A DNA stretch of 64,000 nucleotides from Desulfohalobium retbaense DSM 5692 (GCF_000024325.1 NC_013223.1:1488001-1552000), one strand, 5' to 3'. Positions 8,907 to 17,147 are shown, numbered from the stretch's first letter. Numbers and translations: made by a program. Notes: generated by a model from the letters alone, not told the origin.

Positions 8907-10223
8907 TCATATCCGGGCCACACCGAGAAACACGGCGTGCAGGGCCACGATCAAGACCACGAAGGCTTGGTGCGCGGCGCCCGCAGACAATCCCGGGAAG
9001 TCCAACCGGAGTTGTCCCTCCGGGCAGGCGGCAAGGCAATCACCGCACAGGGTGCAGGCCAGCCCGGGACGTCCCCGCTCAAAATCTTCGGTATCCAGGG
9101 CATTATAGCGGCAGACGCGCTGGCACCGCCCGCACCGGCTGCAGCCGCTACCGATCCTGAGTCGCCACGGACTCAGGCGGGAGAGGATATTGGCCACAAT
9201 GCCGATGGGGCAAAAGGTCGTGCAATGGACCATCATGCCCTGGCGCCGCGAACCTACAAGCATGACTGCGACGCCGGCAAGCCCGAATCCACCAGCCATC
9301 GCCACCGCCAAGCGCGGTTCCAGGCCAAGCGCACGCAACCCCCAGGCCGTGGCCACGACAACAAACAGCAGTATCAGCCGAAGCCAAAGGGTCCAGCGCG
9401 GCGGGGCAGCGGGGCGTTTGCCACCACTCCGGCTCAAGCCGTCGTCCCAAGCGCCGATATAGCACAAATGACTGCACCAGGCCGGCCCGACGAGCAGCAC
9501 GGTGACGGTAAACAAAACAGGCATGAAGAGTCCACCGCCGCGATAGACTGGGCCCGCAGCGATAAGCGCCGGGACGGGAAGATGGAGGTCTCCGCTCATA
9601 AGAAACTGTTCCAGGCCAGCGAGTCCCAAAGCGAGTTGGGCGAAAAAAACCACAGAAAAAAAGCCCCAAAGCCGTGGCCGCCACTGGAGCCGCTGTTCGG
9701 GATCGAGAAATTTGGTCCCGGCCCAAACCGCATAGAGCCCAAGCACCAGGATTTCCAGCCACCCCGAGCCGGGCCAGAACCGGTCCGCCAATAGTATGGG
9801 AAACGGCGTGCTGCGCCGAGCCAGGGCGAGCAAGACCACAGTGAGCAGAAAGATCGCAGCCAGGGGGCCTTGCTGGGAGCGATGGCGGGGGGAGATCCGT
9901 TCAGCGCTGGAATGGACAAAGAGCCATCCCGTTGCCGCAGTCACCGTAAACACGGTGCCGAGAATCCCGGCCAGCCGGGCCCACGGCGCCCCAAGGGCCA
10001 GTCGGAACTGCACCAGCTCCACTGTGGTCGTGCCCCAGATCCAGACACCCCAGAGACAGGCCGCTGCTACAACCCAACGCACCCACGCCTGACGGGTCAG
10101 GACAAGCCCGCCCAGACCGAGCCAGGCCCCGCTCAGGCCAAAATCGCCGAGGCGAAGACTGTGGGCAGCCAGCAGCAGGCAGACCAGCACCCCCAGACTG
10201 CGGCGCATCACGGCTGGGCGCAT
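8907..10223 (-). CDS. membrane polyferredoxin (NapH/CcoG-like 4Fe-4S protein)
   Basis: 438-residue integral membrane protein with about eight helices and iron-sulfur motifs: WCSHLCYIG and CTTFCPIG (the paired Cys loops of NapH/YccM/NosR-type proteins), then two [4Fe-4S] motifs CSRCGRCQRVC and CTLCGDCLAACP, and a last helix. Such proteins pass quinol- or membrane-derived electrons to soluble reductases. The start chosen is ATG 10223, overlapping the preceding gene by 16 bp; ATG 10208 is an alternative. It lies between two siroheme-type genes on the same strand, so electron delivery to the downstream sulfite reductase is a reasonable inference. Confidence 0.85.
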   Translation of the reverse strand: MRPAVMRRSLGVLVCLLLAAHSLRLGDFGLSGAWLGLGGLVLTRQAWVRWVVAAACLWGVWIWGTTTVELVQFRLALGAPWARLAGILGTVFTVTAATGWLFVHSSAERISPRHRSQQGPLAAIFLLTVVLLALARRSTPFPILLADRFWPGSGWLEILVLGLYAVWAGTKFLDPEQRLQWRPRLWGFFSVVFFAQLALGLAGLEQFLMSGDLHLPVPALIAAGPVYRGGGLFMPVLFTVTVLLVGPAWCSHLCYIGAWDDGLSRSGGKRPAAPPRWTLWLRLILLFVVVATAWGLRALGLEPRLAVAMAGGFGLAGVAVMLVGSRRQGMMVHCTTFCPIGIVANILSRLSPWRLRIGSGCSRCGRCQRVCRYNALDTEDFERGRPGLACTLCGDCLAACPEGQLRLDFPGLSAGAAHQAFVVLIVALHAVFLGVARI

Positions 10224-10894
10224 ATCTCCTCCGACAACGACCCCGGACCGGGATGGAAAAGAGCTACATGCCCTTGAGCGACCAGTGTTGCAGCCAGGGC
10301 GGCGCGTTTGGCACCCAATCGGGTCCGGGGAGACCAGTGTTCGGCCCACCACGCCGCCGTGGCCGAGAGAAGGTCCAGGGCCTGCTGATTGGAAAAGAGT
10401 CCGGGAAGTTCCAGCGCCAACTCGGGATGACGCCCCAACCGTCCCCCAATCATGACCCGCCATCCCGACAGGTATCCCTCAAGGGCCCTTTCCGTACAGA
10501 CTCGCTGGCAAGCCCCGCATTGCATGCAGGTCAAGGGGTCGATACACACGCCCGCCAGATCGAAATGCAGAGCCCCTTCGCGGCAGGCGGCCAGACAGTT
10601 GCCACACAAGGTACAGCTTGTCCTTTGACACCTGGGGCGCACCGCCCGGATAAAGCCGATATCAGCGATGGGAGGGCGAGAACACCCATTGGGACACCCA
10701 GCCACGCTGATGCGCAATCTGTCGTGGGCCTTGGCAGGGCTGCCGCCGGCTGGCTGACAGACCCCGGGCCAGGGTGTGGCCTGGACCGCTCCGGCCATCC
10801 TGTCCGCAATCCCCGGGGAATCGATAAGGGTCCGCGGACACCCGCCACCGCGAACCCCCCGGCAGATATTGATTTCAGTCGTGGAATCCTGCAT
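10208..10894 (-). CDS. siroheme-reductase-like protein with two 4Fe-4S clusters
   Basis: 228-residue cytoplasmic redox protein, first in the run. It has an early Cys pair (CRGVRGGGC, residues 11-19), a sulfite/nitrite-reductase-type segment (SVAGCPNGCSRPPIADIGF, with the C-x3-C of siroheme binding), then a 2[4Fe-4S] ferredoxin insert (CTLCGNCLAAC and CMQCGACQRVC). The usual C-x5-C half of a full siroheme site is not evident, so it may bind siroheme weakly or not at all and act as an electron-transfer partner. Context: translationally coupled to the polyferredoxin and then to the single-siroheme sulfite reductase. Confidence 0.75.
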   Translation of the reverse strand: MQDSTTEINICRGVRGGGCPRTLIDSPGIADRMAGAVQATPWPGVCQPAGGSPAKAHDRLRISVAGCPNGCSRPPIADIGFIRAVRPRCQRTSCTLCGNCLAACREGALHFDLAGVCIDPLTCMQCGACQRVCTERALEGYLSGWRVMIGGRLGRHPELALELPGLFSNQQALDLLSATAAWWAEHWSPRTRLGAKRAALAATLVAQGHVALFHPGPGSLSEEICAQP

Positions 10895-10947
10895 AGATCA
10901 CCAAACCAATGTTTCCCCTGATAGGGGGGTTGTGCCTGCTGCCTGAT

Positions 10948-11090
10948 TGTTGAAAAATTCGTATAGCGCAGGTCGTTCAGCAATCCCAAGGGACTGCGAG
11001 AAAACGGTCAAGGTCGCAGCGTACGTATTTGTACCCAGGAATTTGAACCTGTTGCAATTTCTGCCATTGGGAGATTGGCAACGGCCAGCT
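10948..11090. repeat. family A dispersed structured repeat, copy 1
   Basis: About 143 bp related to 18172-18313 and 52027-52172. Conserved blocks in order: TGTTGAAAAAT, GGTCGTTCA, TCCCAAGGG, GGTCGCAGCGTACGTATT, TTTGAAC, ATTGGGA and CGGCC. TCCCAAGGG and the ATTGGGA block, and the inner GTAC pair, are mutually complementary, so the unit folds into nested stems. It ends 52 bp before the Crp/Fnr start codon and so lies in that gene's leader or promoter region. Confidence 0.75.
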
Positions 11091-11142
11091 CCAGCCAGAC
11101 CACGCTGCACGTCCACCCCCAAAAAAGAGCACATGGATTGCT

Positions 11143-11826
11143 ATGGAAACAACCCAGACATTGCGCCAGGCACCGCTTTTCACCGGCCTGACCGACGAGC
11201 AGCTGGAACGGTTGCAGGGCATCAGCCAACGCCTCAGTTTTGAACGCGGCCAGACCATTTTTTCCGAAGGAACGGAAGCCGCCGGGTTCTACGTCGTCTT
11301 GTCCGGACGGATCAAGATCTTCAAACTCTCTCTGGAAGGCAAGGCACAGATCCTGCACATCTTCGGTCGGGGCGAACCGGTCGGCGAAGTGCCCGTCTTT
11401 GCCGGACAGACTTTTCCAGCCAACGGCGAAGCCCTGGAGAAGGCCGAAGTGGCCTTTTTCCCGCGCAGGAAGCTGCTCGAGCTCTACACCTCTGATCCCT
11501 CGCTGGCCATGAATATGCTTGCGGTTCTGAGCCAGCGGCTGCGCGAGTTCACCAGGTTGATCGAAAACCTGTCCCTCAAGGAAATCCCTCAACGGCTGGC
11601 CGCCTATCTCGTCGAGCGCCAGCATCAGCTCCCGGAGACAAGCGACGTGACCCTGGACGTCTCCAAAGGGGTTCTGGCCAAGATCCTCGGGACCTCCCAG
11701 GAGACCTTGTCCCGAATTTTAAACAAGCTGAGCGAGGCCGGCATCATCCAGGTCAAAGGACGCCGGATCAGCATTCTGGACCCCGATCAACTCGAAGAGG
11801 TCGCCGAGGGGGAGATCCGGCTCTAA
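11143..11826 (+). CDS. Crp/Fnr-family transcriptional regulator
   Basis: 227 aa: N-terminal cyclic-nucleotide-binding-type sensor barrel (about 12-125, LSFERGQTIFSEG and GFYVVLSGRIKIF), long dimer helix, and C-terminal winged helix (about 165-215) with recognition helix TSQETLSRILNKL. No N-terminal Cys cluster like classical FNR is present, so it is not an oxygen-sensing Fe-S FNR; a redox, heme/NO-type or HcpR-like role is possible. It sits between the siroheme block (divergent, minus strand) and a 2[4Fe-4S] protein gene (convergent), and probably regulates one or both. Confidence 0.92.
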   Translation: METTQTLRQAPLFTGLTDEQLERLQGISQRLSFERGQTIFSEGTEAAGFYVVLSGRIKIFKLSLEGKAQILHIFGRGEPVGEVPVFAGQTFPANGEALEKAEVAFFPRRKLLELYTSDPSLAMNMLAVLSQRLREFTRLIENLSLKEIPQRLAAYLVERQHQLPETSDVTLDVSKGVLAKILGTSQETLSRILNKLSEAGIIQVKGRRISILDPDQLEEVAEGEIRL

Positions 11827-11971
11827 CAAAAAAAGCGTCCCCCACGCTTCAGACCTCTCGAGATAAACTCCCCAGCTCATCTTTTGCGCCGGCACCCTTT
11901 GGGGTGTGCCGCACGGCTGCCTGACACGGTGTTTTGCAACAGGGCTCCTGTCCACCACTTCCAGTAAAAGT

Positions 11972-12003
11972 CCGCTTCGTCAGGGCAACGTCTGACGAAG
12001 CGG
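11972..12003. terminator. hairpin between convergent crp-type and ferredoxin genes
   Basis: CCGCTTCGTCAG (11972-11983) is perfectly mirrored by CTGACGAAGCGG (11992-12003) around an eight-base loop. There is no U-run on either side, so it is a weak terminator candidate or a structural element in the 223-bp interval. Confidence 0.45.
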
Positions 12004-12049
12004 TGATTCTGGAAACGGATGGGCACCCGCGCGGCCGCCTGGTGCCTTT

Positions 12050-12799
12050 CTATTGGGCCATGACCAGTTCCTGACCCGGCAGCGGCTCACGGGAGAGGAT
12101 TTCCCCGCGGGTGGAGACGAGCACATTTTCCACAGGCACCTCCACGCCGGTTCTTCGGCGCGCCTCGGCCACGATTTTCGGCAGGCCCGAACAGCAGGGC
12201 ACTTCCATATGCAGCACGGTCACCGAACGGATATCGGCCTTGGTGAAAATCTCGACAAACTTCGCGATATATTCTTCGGCATTGTCGAACTTGGGGCAGC
12301 CGAGCAAGGCCACTTTGCCTTGCAGCAAGGAATGGTACTCTCCGCAGGCCACAGGGGCGCAATCGGCGGTGACCAGGAGATCGGCTTGGTCCAGAAACGG
12401 CGCATGCGCGGGGACCAACCGGATCTGCACCGGCCAGTGCGACAAACTGGAACCACTCTGCGTGGTCGGCGCATTTGCCTGCTGACACGGCGAAAAGGAA
12501 TGCAGCTGGCGAGAGGGGCAACCGCCGGAGGAGGGCTGCTGGACAGCACGCCCCTGCGCGGCGAGGAGTTCCTCCACAGCCTTTTCATCAAAGGGGTCGG
12601 CTTCACGTTCGATCATGGTAATCGCCCCCTGAGGGCATTCGCCCAGGCAATTGCCGAGGCCATCGCAATACTTGTCCGCGACCAGTTTGGCCTTGCCATT
12701 GACGATCTGGATGGCCCCTTCCTCACAGGAGGGCACACACTGGCCGCAGCCGTCGCAAAGGTCTTCGTCGATATGGATGATTTTTCTGGTGGTCTTCAT
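12050..12799 (-). CDS. 2[4Fe-4S] ferredoxin with Cys-rich C-terminal domain
   Basis: 249-residue iron-sulfur protein. Two clusters sit at the N-terminus: CDGCGQCVPSC (about 15-25) and CDGLGNCLGEC (about 44-54). A linker with GGCPS follows, then a domain with conserved cysteines (ADCAPVACG, GCPKFDN, CCSGLP) ending near residue 249. AAGGAG precedes ATG 12799. Similar proteins are found beside hcp (hybrid cluster protein) genes in sulfate reducers; no hcp is present here. A Crp/Fnr-like dyad lies upstream at 12876. It probably transfers electrons in a nitrosative or redox stress response, which is inference from context. Confidence 0.8.
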   Translation of the reverse strand: MKTTRKIIHIDEDLCDGCGQCVPSCEEGAIQIVNGKAKLVADKYCDGLGNCLGECPQGAITMIEREADPFDEKAVEELLAAQGRAVQQPSSGGCPSRQLHSFSPCQQANAPTTQSGSSLSHWPVQIRLVPAHAPFLDQADLLVTADCAPVACGEYHSLLQGKVALLGCPKFDNAEEYIAKFVEIFTKADIRSVTVLHMEVPCCSGLPKIVAEARRRTGVEVPVENVLVSTRGEILSREPLPGQELVMAQ

Positions 12800-12875
12800 G
12801 GTCACTCCTTTGTGGATGTCAAAAAAGCTAGTCGGTGTCGTCGAGGCCACCATGCCCCACCTGCAGAAATGCGGC

Positions 12876-12891
12876 TTTGACGCGGATCAAA
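12876..12891 (-). promoter_or_regulatory. candidate Crp/Fnr-type operator upstream of the ferredoxin gene
   Basis: TTTGA-N6-TCAAA perfect dyad (12876-12880 and 12887-12891), centred about 85 bp before ATG 12799. The half-sites fit the general FNR/HcpR class, and a Crp/Fnr gene lies in the same locus. Binding is inferred, not shown. Confidence 0.4.
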
Positions 12892-12907
12892 TTTGGCGAA
12901 CATCCTC

Positions 12908-12976
12908 GGTTCTTTGACGGATCCAGTGGATTTTTGGAGTTTGCCGTCTGAAATTCCATGCCCTGTGACGAAGAGC
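12908..12976 (-). repeat. family B palindromic repeat, short copy
   Basis: 69 bp that match both outer arms of the longer unit at 49348-49652: GGTTCTTTGACGGATCC, then GGATTTTTGGAGTTTGCC, then AAATTCCATGCCCTGTGACG and AAGAGCC. The two halves are imperfectly complementary, so it can fold back. The 231 extra bases of the long copy are absent here; the join falls at AGACG. Confidence 0.75.
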
Positions 12977-13282
12977 CACATCCTCATAGCCTGAAAAGCC
13001 CTGAAAACTCCCTTTTACGATTCGCCCCGGGCCCGCGTCTCCCTGGCCGACCGAAGGCAAGGGCACCAACCACGCAAGGGCCCAAACAAGCGCCAGCCGA
13101 TGACCGCAACATGCCGCCAATCGCCTCTGTCCCCTGCGTAAACCCAGCGACTGCTTCTTCCCTTGCCTTCACAACGATTTCGGGATAGATATGGAAGATG
13201 CGGGTTTTGCGCACAGAGCGGAAACTCGCATTTCTTTTGTCCTGAGCCCCCGAGGCACGACTCGTTTTTTGGAGAACACACC

Positions 13283-14677
13283 ATGACCCCCAATGCACAC
13301 CATTTTGACGTTATTATTGTCGGTGGCGGACCGGCTGGTCTGTTTGCCGCCTATTATCTGGCCGAACATTCGGACAAGAAGGTCCTGCTGCTGGAAAAGG
13401 GAAAAGACCCGCGCAAGCGGTATTGCCCGATCACTGCGGAGCAGGAATGTCTGCGCTGCCAACCGTGCAACATCCTTTCCGGTGTCGGTGGCGCCGGGCT
13501 GTTTTCCGACGGCAAGCTCAATTTCATCCACAAATTGGGCAAGACCGACCTGACCCAATTCATCTCCAAGCCAAAGGCCCAGCGGCTGATCGACGAAACA
13601 GAGTCGATTTTCAACACCTTTGGCATGGACGGGCCGGTCTTTCCCACTGATATGGACACAGCCCGGGAAATCCGCAAACAGGCCCGCAAAGACGGCATCG
13701 AACTTTTGCTGATCAAGCAAAAACACCTTGGCAGCGATTGCCTCCCCGGCCATATCGCCGGCATGCACGATTATGTGGAACAAAAAGGGGTGCGCATCCA
13801 CTGCAACGAATCCGTGGAAGAAGTGCTGGTGGACAACAACCGTATTCAAGGCGTGCGCACCAGCAAAGGGAACTATACTGCCGAGTCCGTGATCCTCGCT
13901 CCGGGACGCGTCGGCGCAGAGTGGATGGGCAAAATCGCCCAGGGTTTGGATATTCCGCTCAGTCAGCGGGGAATCGAGGTCGGGGTCCGGGTCGAGGTCC
14001 ACAACGAGATCATGCAGGACCTGACCGATGTCATCTACGACCCGACCTTTTTCATCCAGACCAGCAAATACGACGATCAGACCCGGACCTTTTGCACCAA
14101 CAAGGGCGGCTTCGTCTCCCTGGAAAACTATCAGGACTTCGTCTGCGTCAACGGGCACGCCTACCTGGACAAAAAATCCGAAAATACCAATTTCGCCTTC
14201 CTGTCCAAAGTCGTGCTCACTGAACCGGTCACGGACAACCAGGCCTACGGAGTCTCCATTGGCAAGCTGGCCTCGCTTATCGGGGGCGGCCGTCCGATCC
14301 TGCAACGCTTCGGCGACCTCAAACGGGGACGCCGTTCCACTTGGCACCGTATCCGCAAGGGATATATCGAGCCGACCCTGAAAAATGTGGTCTGCGGCGA
14401 TATCGCTATGGCCTTGCCGGAACGGATTTTGACCAATCTCGTGGAGGGATTGGAAAAACTCAACCACGTCGTTCCCGGCGTCGCCAATGAAGAAACCTTG
14501 CTGTACGCCCCGGAAATCAAGTTTTTCGCCACCCAGGTCCAGACCAACAGCCGCCTGGAAACCAAAGTGCGCGGCCTCTACGTCGCAGGCGACGGTCCCG
14601 GTGTGGCCGGAAATATCGTCTCCGCCTCGGCGACAGGCTTGATGCCGGCCAAAGCTATCTTGGGACACGAGATCTAG
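13283..14677 (+). CDS. FAD-dependent oxidoreductase (COG2509-type)
   Basis: 464-residue flavoprotein. N-terminal dinucleotide-binding motif GGGPAGLFAAYYLAE (about 14-28), then a Cys-rich loop QECLRCQPCN followed by GVGGAGLFSDGKLN, and a C-terminal FAD-closing segment YVAGDGPGVAGNIVSASATG. This architecture matches the uncharacterised FAD-dependent dehydrogenases of COG2509. The Cys loop may hold a disulfide or metal. GGAGAACACACC precedes ATG 13283; a longer frame from 13163 has no ribosome site. It stands alone and ends at a very strong hairpin. The substrate is unknown. Confidence 0.85.
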   Translation: MTPNAHHFDVIIVGGGPAGLFAAYYLAEHSDKKVLLLEKGKDPRKRYCPITAEQECLRCQPCNILSGVGGAGLFSDGKLNFIHKLGKTDLTQFISKPKAQRLIDETESIFNTFGMDGPVFPTDMDTAREIRKQARKDGIELLLIKQKHLGSDCLPGHIAGMHDYVEQKGVRIHCNESVEEVLVDNNRIQGVRTSKGNYTAESVILAPGRVGAEWMGKIAQGLDIPLSQRGIEVGVRVEVHNEIMQDLTDVIYDPTFFIQTSKYDDQTRTFCTNKGGFVSLENYQDFVCVNGHAYLDKKSENTNFAFLSKVVLTEPVTDNQAYGVSIGKLASLIGGGRPILQRFGDLKRGRRSTWHRIRKGYIEPTLKNVVCGDIAMALPERILTNLVEGLEKLNHVVPGVANEETLLYAPEIKFFATQVQTNSRLETKVRGLYVAGDGPGVAGNIVSASATGLMPAKAILGHEI

Positions 14678-14754
14678 CAGCCGCCGCAAACCATCTTCAC
14701 GCAGTCCCGGCAAAAAATGTTCGGTTCAGCGAATCTGTCAGCCGAGATCCGTGG

Positions 14755-14820
14755 TCAGCGACCAGATACAATAAAGGCGGGCACCAGCAGGTGCCCGCCT
14801 TTATTGTATCTGGTCGCTGA
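14755..14820. terminator. exceptionally long perfect hairpin terminator
   Basis: A perfect 31-bp inverted repeat (14755-14785 and 14790-14820) with loop AGCA. The core GGCGGGCACC is flanked by AATAAA/TTTATT, so the inner part looks like an ordinary bidirectional terminator extended by 15 extra perfectly paired bases. It separates the convergent oxidoreductase and small Cys-rich protein genes. Confidence 0.8.
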
Positions 14821-14844
14821 GTCTTTCAGCCAGCCAAGCACGCT

Positions 14845-15078
14845 TTACTTTCCAGCCAACTCCTCCCACGCCAAAGGAAGCAGACATTGGAAACCTGAAG
14901 GGTCGTCGGTTTCGCATTGCTCCCGACACCCCACACATTGGAAACTGTTCTGGCCGTGGTGGATATACCATTTAGCCCGTTCAGGATGCGGACAGCGGAA
15001 AAAATCGTAGACTTCCGGTGCCACCGCCCCGGCGAACGGAATATACCCGGCCTGTGTTAAATACTCCAAAAAGCGCAT
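14845..15078 (-). CDS. small Cys-rich protein of unknown function
   Basis: 77 residues with CPHPER, HHGQNSFQCVGC, REQC and FQC: five cysteines plus several histidines spaced like a zinc- or iron-binding knuckle. It has no signal peptide or membrane segment. It has its own strong terminator downstream on the minus strand and about 270 bp of gene-free sequence upstream, which supports a real monocistronic gene. I do not recognise the family. Confidence 0.6.
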   Translation of the reverse strand: MRFLEYLTQAGYIPFAGAVAPEVYDFFRCPHPERAKWYIHHGQNSFQCVGCREQCETDDPSGFQCLLPLAWEELAGK

Positions 15079-15352
15079 ATCTGTTGTCTAGCCTGTCAAA
15101 GGGGGGCTTGCCAAGTCTGAAGCCGTTTACGAATGCAGACTGCCTTGACGAAGTGGCGGGCCCATGGACAAATTCCGCTGCGCGAGTTATCTCACGAATG
15201 AAAAGGAGACAAGGGCGCGAGCTCGATGATCCTTGTCAGACGCACAATCCTTTGGCGCATTGCCCCATGAACCGGCTTCCAAGGCTGCAAAGGACGGGGT
15301 TGGACAACGGACCGCGTCCTTTTGCACCAAGACACGGAAAGGAGGACTACCC

Positions 15353-15628
15353 ATGCCACAGAGTCTGCATTGTGTACTGAGTGGAAAAGTTCAGATGGTC
15401 GGTTTTCGCACCTGGGCCCAGGACCATGCTCGAAGCCTGGGACTCGGTGGTTGGGTCCGCAATCTGCACGATGGGCGGGTGGAGATCCTGGCCCAGGGTG
15501 AAATGGAACAATTGGAGAATTTCAGAAATCGCATCCTGCAGGGGCCCTCATTGGGGCGGGTCGATAAGGTGGAATGCGATTGGATAGATTACGATAAATC
15601 CTTTGACAAATTTGAACTGCGTCGCTGA
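15353..15628 (+). CDS. acylphosphatase
   Basis: 91-residue enzyme hydrolysing carboxyl-phosphate bonds. The fold signature is present: GKVQMVGFRTWAQ (the phosphate loop with catalytic Arg in GFR) and GWVRNLHDGRVEI with the catalytic Asn. One change is Met in place of the usual Gly in the VQGV motif. AAGGAGGA precedes ATG 15353. It is followed after 53 bp by an uncharacterised gene on the same strand. It is separate from the acylphosphatase domain of HypF elsewhere in this window. Confidence 0.9.
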   Translation: MPQSLHCVLSGKVQMVGFRTWAQDHARSLGLGGWVRNLHDGRVEILAQGEMEQLENFRNRILQGPSLGRVDKVECDWIDYDKSFDKFELRR

Positions 15629-15681
15629 AGCGATTTCCCGGCACCGCGTCACATAGAGCAGCGTCGGGGCACGAGAGTGAT

Positions 15682-16491
15682 ATGGCTGGCAAGAAAAACA
15701 AAGCCCAATACGAATGTATGGCGGATTCCCTGGCTGAGGAAACCCTCAAGGAAGCGGCGGACAGTTTTTTCGGCCAACGCCGCAGTATTGAAAACGCCCT
15801 CCAGGAATACCAGGCCAAGGTGGAGCAGTTGCGGGAGATTCAGAAAGAGGTCTTCCGCAGCCAGGCCACACTCTATTTCCTGCTGCGCTCTGGCAATCCG
15901 CCGACAGTACGGGGCTTTTACACCTCTATAGGCGTGGATCCGGATGCGGTGCCCATACCGCCCGAGAACACCCCACCGGATCTGGGGTGCCTCCGGGTGC
16001 CATGGGGCATCCGGACCAAGAGCCGCTACGGCGCTCTTGTCCGCGAGACCTATGCTGAGGTGGTCCAGACCGCCCACGCCTACATGTACGGCCGCTATTA
16101 CAATGATCCCGAGAATCCCCGCTGCAAGCGGGTGACTGTGCATTACAAACAGCTAGAGCGCATGTGCCGGGAGATCACCGCCAAGATCGAGCAAGCCAAT
16201 CAGTTCAACACCCCCAGCCAGGCCTTGCAATTTTCCAAACAGCTCAATGTGGAACAAACAGAAAAGGAATCCCTGGCGGGCATTCCCCTGCAATACAATC
16301 TTGACGAAGATATGGCCTTTGTCGCTCCGGATTTTACCTGTGCCCGTCTCGACGCCTATCCCGACTTCCCAAAGGCAAAAGAGGTCGACAGCCACATCAA
16401 GTCGTACGCGGCTGAACTGTACGCCCAGGCCCCAAAAGAGATTGAAACCATCATCACTACGGTCAAGAAGACCAAACCTGCCTCCGGCTGA
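15682..16491 (+). CDS. hypothetical protein with N-terminal coiled coil
   Basis: 269 residues, cytoplasmic by appearance (no signal or membrane segment). Residues about 15-70 are Glu/Gln/Lys-rich and heptad-like (coiled coil); the middle is basic and aromatic with RGFYTSIGVDPDAVP and YMYGRYYNDPENPRC; the C-terminus is acidic to basic. I recognise no domain. GAGAGTGAT precedes ATG 15682. It lies between acylphosphatase and an iron-sulfur flavoprotein gene on the same strand and may be cotranscribed with them. Confidence 0.7.
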   Translation: MAGKKNKAQYECMADSLAEETLKEAADSFFGQRRSIENALQEYQAKVEQLREIQKEVFRSQATLYFLLRSGNPPTVRGFYTSIGVDPDAVPIPPENTPPDLGCLRVPWGIRTKSRYGALVRETYAEVVQTAHAYMYGRYYNDPENPRCKRVTVHYKQLERMCREITAKIEQANQFNTPSQALQFSKQLNVEQTEKESLAGIPLQYNLDEDMAFVAPDFTCARLDAYPDFPKAKEVDSHIKSYAAELYAQAPKEIETIITTVKKTKPASG

Positions 16492-16553
16492 AGGGGGCGA
16501 GACCTTCTTGTTCCGGGCCAATGCCAGAATCTAAGCCCTCAAAGGAGTTGAAC

Positions 16554-17147
16554 ATGGCCGACATCCTCGGTATCAGCGGGAGTCCCCGTCGCGGTGGCAA
16601 CAGCGACGCCCTGGTCCAGACCATCCTCGCCGGCGCGGCAGAGACCGGCACCTCGACCAAAGCCTTCGCTTTGCGCGATATCCAGTTTTCCTCCTGCGTC
16701 GGCTGTGAGCGGTGCCGTAAAGACAAGGCCTGCACCCGGTTCATAGACGGCATGAATGTCGTCTATCCCGAGTTCGAGGCGGCCAGAGGACTGGTTCTGG
16801 TTTCCCCTGCCCACAACTACAATATCACCGCCTTGATGAAGGCCTTTATCGATCGCCTGTACTGTTATTACGACTTCACCGACGACCGGCCCCGGGTCTT
16901 CTCCAGCCGCCTTGCCGGGCAAGGGCGCCAGGCGGTGGTCGTTGGCATCGGCGAGCAGCCGGAACATGAAAACGCGATGGGCATAACCATCGAAATGCAG
17001 ACCAAGCCGCTGGAGGCCCTGGGCTATGGTATTGTCGACACGCTGACCGTGTATTCCGTGTTCGACGCTGGTGGCGTGAAACGACTCGAGGAGACGATGG
17101 CCGCGGCCCACCGCATGGGCCGGAGTCTTGCAGAACACCTGCCATAA
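16554..17147 (+). CDS. iron-sulfur flavoprotein / NADPH-dependent FMN reductase family
   Basis: 197-residue flavodoxin-like redox protein. The FMN phosphate loop SGSPRRGGNSD (about 7-17) is followed by the compact cluster motif CVGCERCRKDKAC (C-x2-C-x2-C-x5-C) typical of iron-sulfur flavoproteins of anaerobes, then SPAHNYNITALMKAFIDR and the GIGEQ segment. Such proteins bind FMN and [4Fe-4S] and transfer electrons, often in oxidative-stress defence. AAAGGAG precedes ATG 16554; the frame open from 16521 is not needed. The physiological partner is unknown. Confidence 0.88.
   Translation: MADILGISGSPRRGGNSDALVQTILAGAAETGTSTKAFALRDIQFSSCVGCERCRKDKACTRFIDGMNVVYPEFEAARGLVLVSPAHNYNITALMKAFIDRLYCYYDFTDDRPRVFSSRLAGQGRQAVVVGIGEQPEHENAMGITIEMQTKPLEALGYGIVDTLTVYSVFDAGGVKRLEETMAAAHRMGRSLAEHLP

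Larger units (their letters stand above)
12800..13282. other. 483-bp divergent intergenic region with dyad and repeat B
   Basis: Region between the divergent ferredoxin and flavoprotein oxidoreductase genes. It holds a Crp/Fnr-like dyad (12876-12891) and the short copy of repeat family B (12908-12976). From 12977 to 13282 I see no gene, repeat or terminator, only GGAG before the oxidoreductase ATG. Confidence 0.5.

Noticed and set aside
12802-12987. Short minus-strand frame similar to one at 49037-49471
   Set aside because: The similarity (VTGHGISD and KLQKS-GSVKEP) comes from shared repeat B DNA, not from a conserved protein.
13169-14713. 514-codon minus-strand frame opposite the FAD oxidoreductase
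   Set aside because: Antisense to a protein with intact FAD motifs; no independent signal of coding.
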